Positions 60,997 to 64,000 of a DNA stretch of 64,000 nt are shown one piece after another. The notes beneath the pieces are model-generated. The model saw nothing but the letters and a program-made list of their open reading frames with translations, had not been told where the DNA came from and did not search any database. Origin of the DNA: Robbsia betulipollinis (lineage in GTDB: Bacteria > Pseudomonadota > Gammaproteobacteria > Burkholderiales > Burkholderiaceae); the NCBI RefSeq assembly GCF_026624755.1, contig NZ_JAPMXC010000001.1, forward strand, positions 1,283,219 to 1,347,218, written 5' to 3'. The position numbers and the translations under genes are program-made. How positions within the stretch are numbered: the first letter of the stretch is position 1; each line of letters opens with the position of its first letter.

Positions 60997-62958
60997 ATGT
61001 CAAATTTCGGTCGTTTGTGGAACTCGTGGATCCCGCGAAATATCAACCCATCGGCCGCGCGACCGGCAAGCGGTACATTCGAATGCGGCTCGCTACCGGC
61101 TTCTTTTTCGCAACTGGGCACGGGTTCCGCAAAAGGCCTGCTGATGGTGTTCGTCCCGCCGGCGGCGGAGTTCGCCAGTGTCAACACCGCATGGCAAAGG
61201 CTGCGACACACGGACCGCACGGTGATGGCGTTGTCCTCCACGGGCGCGCTCTGCGCGCAGCAGGGTCGATCGACCTACTGCGCGACAAACGGTCCCCAGG
61301 GCAGCTGGCTATGGCTTCCCGAACAGGTGGTCGCGAGTCATGAAGTGCATACGATCGATGTGCGAGCGACTCCCGGCGCGACCGTGGCACAACGCATCGC
61401 GGCGATTCGGGAGCAGTTGGACCGTTTGCAGGTGCGCATGCCGCTTTCCGCCGAGCAGACCTTCGCCATGATCTATTGCGACGGCTTGTCGGGTTCCGAG
61501 GGCTTCCTGATGCAGGCGTGGTACGGCAGCGGCCGCTTTCCCTGCCTGGCGATCGGAGGAGCCGCCGGGGGCCGCACCGACTACCGCAACACGTATATGG
61601 CGGTCGGCGATCAGGTATTGCAAAACAAAGCGGTCATCGTGTTTTGTCGCATGGCAAAAGGCAAATCATTCGCGCCATTCAAAAGCCAGAATTTTCGGCC
61701 CACGCAGAAACACTGGCTGGTGGCCGAGGCCGATCCGCTCACGCGTACCGTGACCTCGGTCTTCGACGCGCAGGGTCACCAACAGCCCTTTTCCCTGGCA
61801 CTCGCGGACTATCTGAAATGCGCACCGCAGCAGATAGAACAGAAATTGCACGGCAAGACGTTCGCGGTAAAAGTGGGCGGGGAATACTTCATCCGCTCGG
61901 TGGCCAAAATCGACGAAAGCCGTCTGTCCTTTTTTTGTGACCTGGAGTTCGGCGATCGTCTTTACCTGCTTGAGGCCACGGATTTCGTTTCCGCCACCAA
62001 ACGGGACTGGGAGGCGTTCGTTGCCGGCAAAGGCAAGCCGACGGGGCTCCTGCTCAATGACTGTCTGCTGCGCCGCCTCAACAATCCCGAGAGCCTGCCG
62101 GCCGCGGATCTGTTCGAAGGCGTGCCCGCGGCGGGCTTTTCCAGTTTCGGCGAAATATTCGGCGTGCCGATCAATCAGACGCTCTCCGCGCTCGCTTTCT
62201 TCGACCGCGACGTGAAGGCGATGATCGATTTCCCGATCGCGTACGCAGCCTATGCAGGACACTATTCGCAGCGCTCGCTGCGCCGCTGGGAAGCGCTGCA
62301 CACATTGCAAACGGAGGTCATCGGCAAGGTCATCGCCTATCAGCAGCAAATCAGCCCCGTCATCGAAACCGTTCCACTGCTTGAAAAATCGACCAGCCGG
62401 CAGAGCGAGGCGCTGGATGTGGCGGGAGCCAATATGGGCAGCATCGGCGATGCGGCGACGATGACCCTTCGGGCGCAAGATGCGTTGGGAATCGAAATCG
62501 TCAAACTGGAGAAGATTTCCCTGGGCATCACCGAGATTACCAGTGGCATCAGCACCATCGCCGATCAGACGAACCTGCTGGCGCTCAACGCGGCGGTCGA
62601 GGCAGCCCGGGCGGGCGAAGCGGGACGAGGGTTCGCCGTGGTGGCCGACGAGGTGCGTCGTCTTGCCCGATCGTCGAAAGAACAAGCCAATGCCACGCGC
62701 GACAAGATCAACGAAACGGTGGAAACCATCGCGCGGATAAAGGAAACTGCCGAAAAAACGGTGGTTACCACCGCGTCGATGGCCGAGAAGAGTCTTTCGG
62801 CACGAGGACAGATCGCGGCAATGAGCGAGCAGAACCTCACCGAGCGGCGCAACATGGTCGACAATATCGGCCGCCTGCAACAGGCGGTCAGCGGCATGGA
62901 CGCGATGCACGAAGCCGTCGAACAACTGACGGTTTTACAGGCGTTGGTCAAATCCTGA
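60997..62958 (+). CDS. Soluble FIST-domain methyl-accepting chemotaxis protein
   Basis: This 653-residue protein has no membrane segment. Residues ~45-390 form FIST_N/FIST_C domains ([68 protein letters not shown]-type FIST_C with NDCLLRR). Residues ~515-560 are the highly conserved MCP tip ([40 protein letters not shown]). It is a cytoplasmic chemoreceptor that would signal to CheA/CheW, with FIST as a probable small-ligand sensor. No C-terminal CheR-tether pentapeptide. A short response regulator follows 544 bp downstream. Confidence 0.9.
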   Translation: MSNFGRLWNSWIPRNINPSAARPASGTFECGSLPASFSQLGTGSAKGLLMVFVPPAAEFASVNTAWQRLRHTDRTVMALSSTGALCAQQGRSTYCATNGPQGSWLWLPEQVVASHEVHTIDVRATPGATVAQRIAAIREQLDRLQVRMPLSAEQTFAMIYCDGLSGSEGFLMQAWYGSGRFPCLAIGGAAGGRTDYRNTYMAVGDQVLQNKAVIVFCRMAKGKSFAPFKSQNFRPTQKHWLVAEADPLTRTVTSVFDAQGHQQPFSLALADYLKCAPQQIEQKLHGKTFAVKVGGEYFIRSVAKIDESRLSFFCDLEFGDRLYLLEATDFVSATKRDWEAFVAGKGKPTGLLLNDCLLRRLNNPESLPAADLFEGVPAAGFSSFGEIFGVPINQTLSALAFFDRDVKAMIDFPIAYAAYAGHYSQRSLRRWEALHTLQTEVIGKVIAYQQQISPVIETVPLLEKSTSRQSEALDVAGANMGSIGDAATMTLRAQDALGIEIVKLEKISLGITEITSGISTIADQTNLLALNAAVEAARAGEAGRGFAVVADEVRRLARSSKEQANATRDKINETVETIARIKETAEKTVVTTASMAEKSLSARGQIAAMSEQNLTERRNMVDNIGRLQQAVSGMDAMHEAVEQLTVLQALVKS

Positions 62959-63039
62959 CTGGGTCTCCTCCAATCCGCCGGACATCGGGCAGTCGGTCCT
63001 GTCAAAGTGGCCGCCGCCTCTGCCTAGCCGCTCATCGAA

Positions 63040-63058
63040 CATGCCATCGGATGGCATG
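63040..63058. repeat. 19-bp perfect palindrome (odd centre)
   Basis: CATGCCATCGGATGGCATG reads the same on both strands around the central G. It lies 82 bp after the chemoreceptor stop. No T-run follows, so a regulatory or protein-binding role is likelier than termination. Confidence 0.8.
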
Positions 63059-63193
63059 CGAGCGCTGCGCTGCCATCTTCTTCGGTCTCTTTTAATTCGC
63101 AATCCTGTATTCGGGATGTAAAAAACGCCGCGTCCTTTGCACGATCGGGTCGGGCCTCGCACTCGACACTCCCCCGCAGACGTGCCAACCGGA

Positions 63194-63210
63194 CGTGACG
63201 GGCCGTCACG
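63194..63210. repeat. 17-bp perfect palindrome with CGTCACG half-sites
   Basis: CGTGACGGGCCGTCACG is a perfect inverted repeat around a central G. The same half-site, CGTCACG, recurs as a direct copy at 63223-63229, giving three half-sites within 36 bp. Confidence 0.75.
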
Positions 63211-63231
63211 GCGCATCGATCCCGTCACGCT

Positions 63232-63259
63232 TTGATACGTACCGCATATCACGTATCAA
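63232..63259. promoter_or_regulatory. Inverted repeat TTGATACGT-N10-ACGTATCAA upstream of the receiver gene
   Basis: Nine-base arms match exactly on either side of a 10-base spacer (ACCGCATATC). The centre is AT-rich and could overlap a promoter. It lies 240 bp upstream of the receiver start codon. Confidence 0.7.
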
Positions 63260-63501
63260 TCGAACGATCGAATAAACCGTGTTCACACGTAAACGGCTTC
63301 GTGCCCGCAATGGCGATCGGCCACGCGGGACGAACCAGATCGCCGTCGCCGCGGCTGCGCCGTGGATGGGCATTCGCGTCGCCGCTCGGGGCTCGGCAGG
63401 AATTTTCGACGGCGGGCCTGAGTAGTGCGTGTATGGACATACAACAGTGCATGACGTCACGTGCCTGGTTTGCCGACCGTGGCAGCAACCGGTGTGGTCA
63501 T

Positions 63502-63933
63502 ATGAAAGCAATGTCTTCAAAAATTTTCGTCCGCTGGAGCAGTCGCGCGATTCCCGCGGCCGCTCGCCTGCCCCGCGTGCTGGTCGTCGACGATAACGAA
63601 ATGGCGGCCGAGGCCCTGGCAACCTTGCTTGAACTGGATGGATTCGAAACGCGTTATACGTTCAGCGGTCTGGAAGCACTGCGCGAAATCCGCAGCTGGC
63701 ATCCGGAACTGGTATTTCTGGATATCAACATGCCGCGTCATGACGGGATACGGACAGCACGGGCGTTATCGCGCTTGAAACTGCTGGACGACGTATTGCT
63801 CGTGGCGTTGACCGCCCTGCCCGCCGACATCCTGGCCCGCGTGGCGATCACGGCGGGCTTTGACGCCTACTGCCAAAAACGCGGCGACATTGCGCATATA
63901 TACAAGGCAATCGACGTATTGACTTGTCGGTAG
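63502..63933 (+). CDS. Single-domain response regulator (CheY-like receiver)
   Basis: This 143-residue protein is a receiver with no output domain: RVLVVDDNEMAAEALATLLE (acidic pocket), D74 in VFLDINMPRHDG, VALTALPADI with the Thr, and Lys in YCQKRGD. The ATG at 63502 (also 63511) begins after an Arg/Ser-rich, non-coding-like lead. It could act as a phosphate sink or a diffusible signal for the nearby FIST chemoreceptor or hybrid kinases; the partner is not proven. The final bases to 64000 show no gene. Confidence 0.85.
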   Translation: MKAMSSKIFVRWSSRAIPAAARLPRVLVVDDNEMAAEALATLLELDGFETRYTFSGLEALREIRSWHPELVFLDINMPRHDGIRTARALSRLKLLDDVLLVALTALPADILARVAITAGFDAYCQKRGDIAHIYKAIDVLTCR

Positions 63934-64000
63934 GCAATCAACCTTTCGCGAAAAGGGGTCGACAAAACCGGAAGCGATCACAAATGTGTGCGTGAGGTAT

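Larger units (their letters stand above)
62959..63501. other. Palindrome-rich gap between chemoreceptor and receiver genes
   Basis: This 543-bp region holds no supportable gene. It contains three strong inverted repeats (63040-63058, 63194-63210, 63232-63259) and repeated CGTCACG half-sites (63204-63210, 63223-63229). It probably holds a regulated promoter for the receiver gene. Confidence 0.5.

Noticed and set aside
1-64000. tRNA, rRNA, CRISPR array or integrase attachment site
   Set aside because: No cloverleaf-like tRNA end, rRNA-conserved block, regularly spaced repeat or integrase gene was found on reading both strands; a covariance-model scan would be decisive for small RNAs.

Overview
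The window is GC-rich, densely coded DNA of a betaproteobacterial (Burkholderiales/Burkholderiaceae-like) type. The evidence is high third-position GC, many LysR/GntR/TetR/MarR regulators, Liv- and Ssu-type ABC transporters, RP4-type trb genes and hybrid histidine kinases with the LTGG(L/I)AHDFNNLL H-box. Two secreted glycoside hydrolases (GH6, GH5) suggest contact with plant or other polysaccharide material. No rRNA, tRNA or CRISPR array was seen. Species cannot be fixed from the sequence alone.

Layout. 1-8.5 kb: the 3' part of a membrane-anchored GGDEF/EAL protein, then a transport and oxidation operon: a LivH-LivM-LivG triple-fusion transporter, LivF, a periplasmic binding protein, an FMN-dependent NtaA/DszA-type monooxygenase and a VOC-domain fragment. 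8.5-20 kb: fatty acid desaturase, PhnD-like binding protein, gamma-glutamylcyclotransferase-like protein, GAF-PAS hybrid kinase, GH6 cellulase, a divergent MocR regulator/LysE exporter pair, and transketolase.

20-32.1 kb: an RP4-like mating-pair-formation cluster, trbBCDEFGHIJKLM in the RP4 order, mostly with ATGA-type overlaps, followed by a convergent traF-type pilin peptidase. No relaxase, coupling protein or integrase is present. A broken acetyltransferase lies on the left. 32.4-38 kb on the right carries a metallo-hydrolase/TetR pair with two operators, a DUF1835-type protein, an IS3-family transposase remnant, a MazF-type toxin-antitoxin pair with twin palindromes, and a MarR gene.

38.1-46.8 kb: a long leftward operon (GntR regulator, SsuBCA-like transporter, MDR reductase, PaaI-type thioesterase, VOC protein, acyl-CoA ligase) diverging from a class II aldolase. 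This looks like uptake and degradation of an unidentified compound. 46.8-56.7 kb: PepSY reductase-like membrane protein, DUF2946 protein, two decayed genes (a chemoreceptor cut at both ends and a frameshifted acetyltransferase), LysR/SDR divergent pair, small proteins, a multi-TM hybrid kinase and an isonitrile-hydratase-like DJ-1 protein. 56.7-64 kb: PhyH-type dioxygenase, GH5 glycosidase, LysR regulator, a soluble FIST-domain chemoreceptor, a palindrome-rich gap and a single-domain response regulator.

The most noteworthy items are the orphan mating-pair-formation system, a MocR regulator lacking the PLP-binding lysine, the FIST chemoreceptor/receiver pair, the unassigned catabolic operon and several paired operator palindromes.
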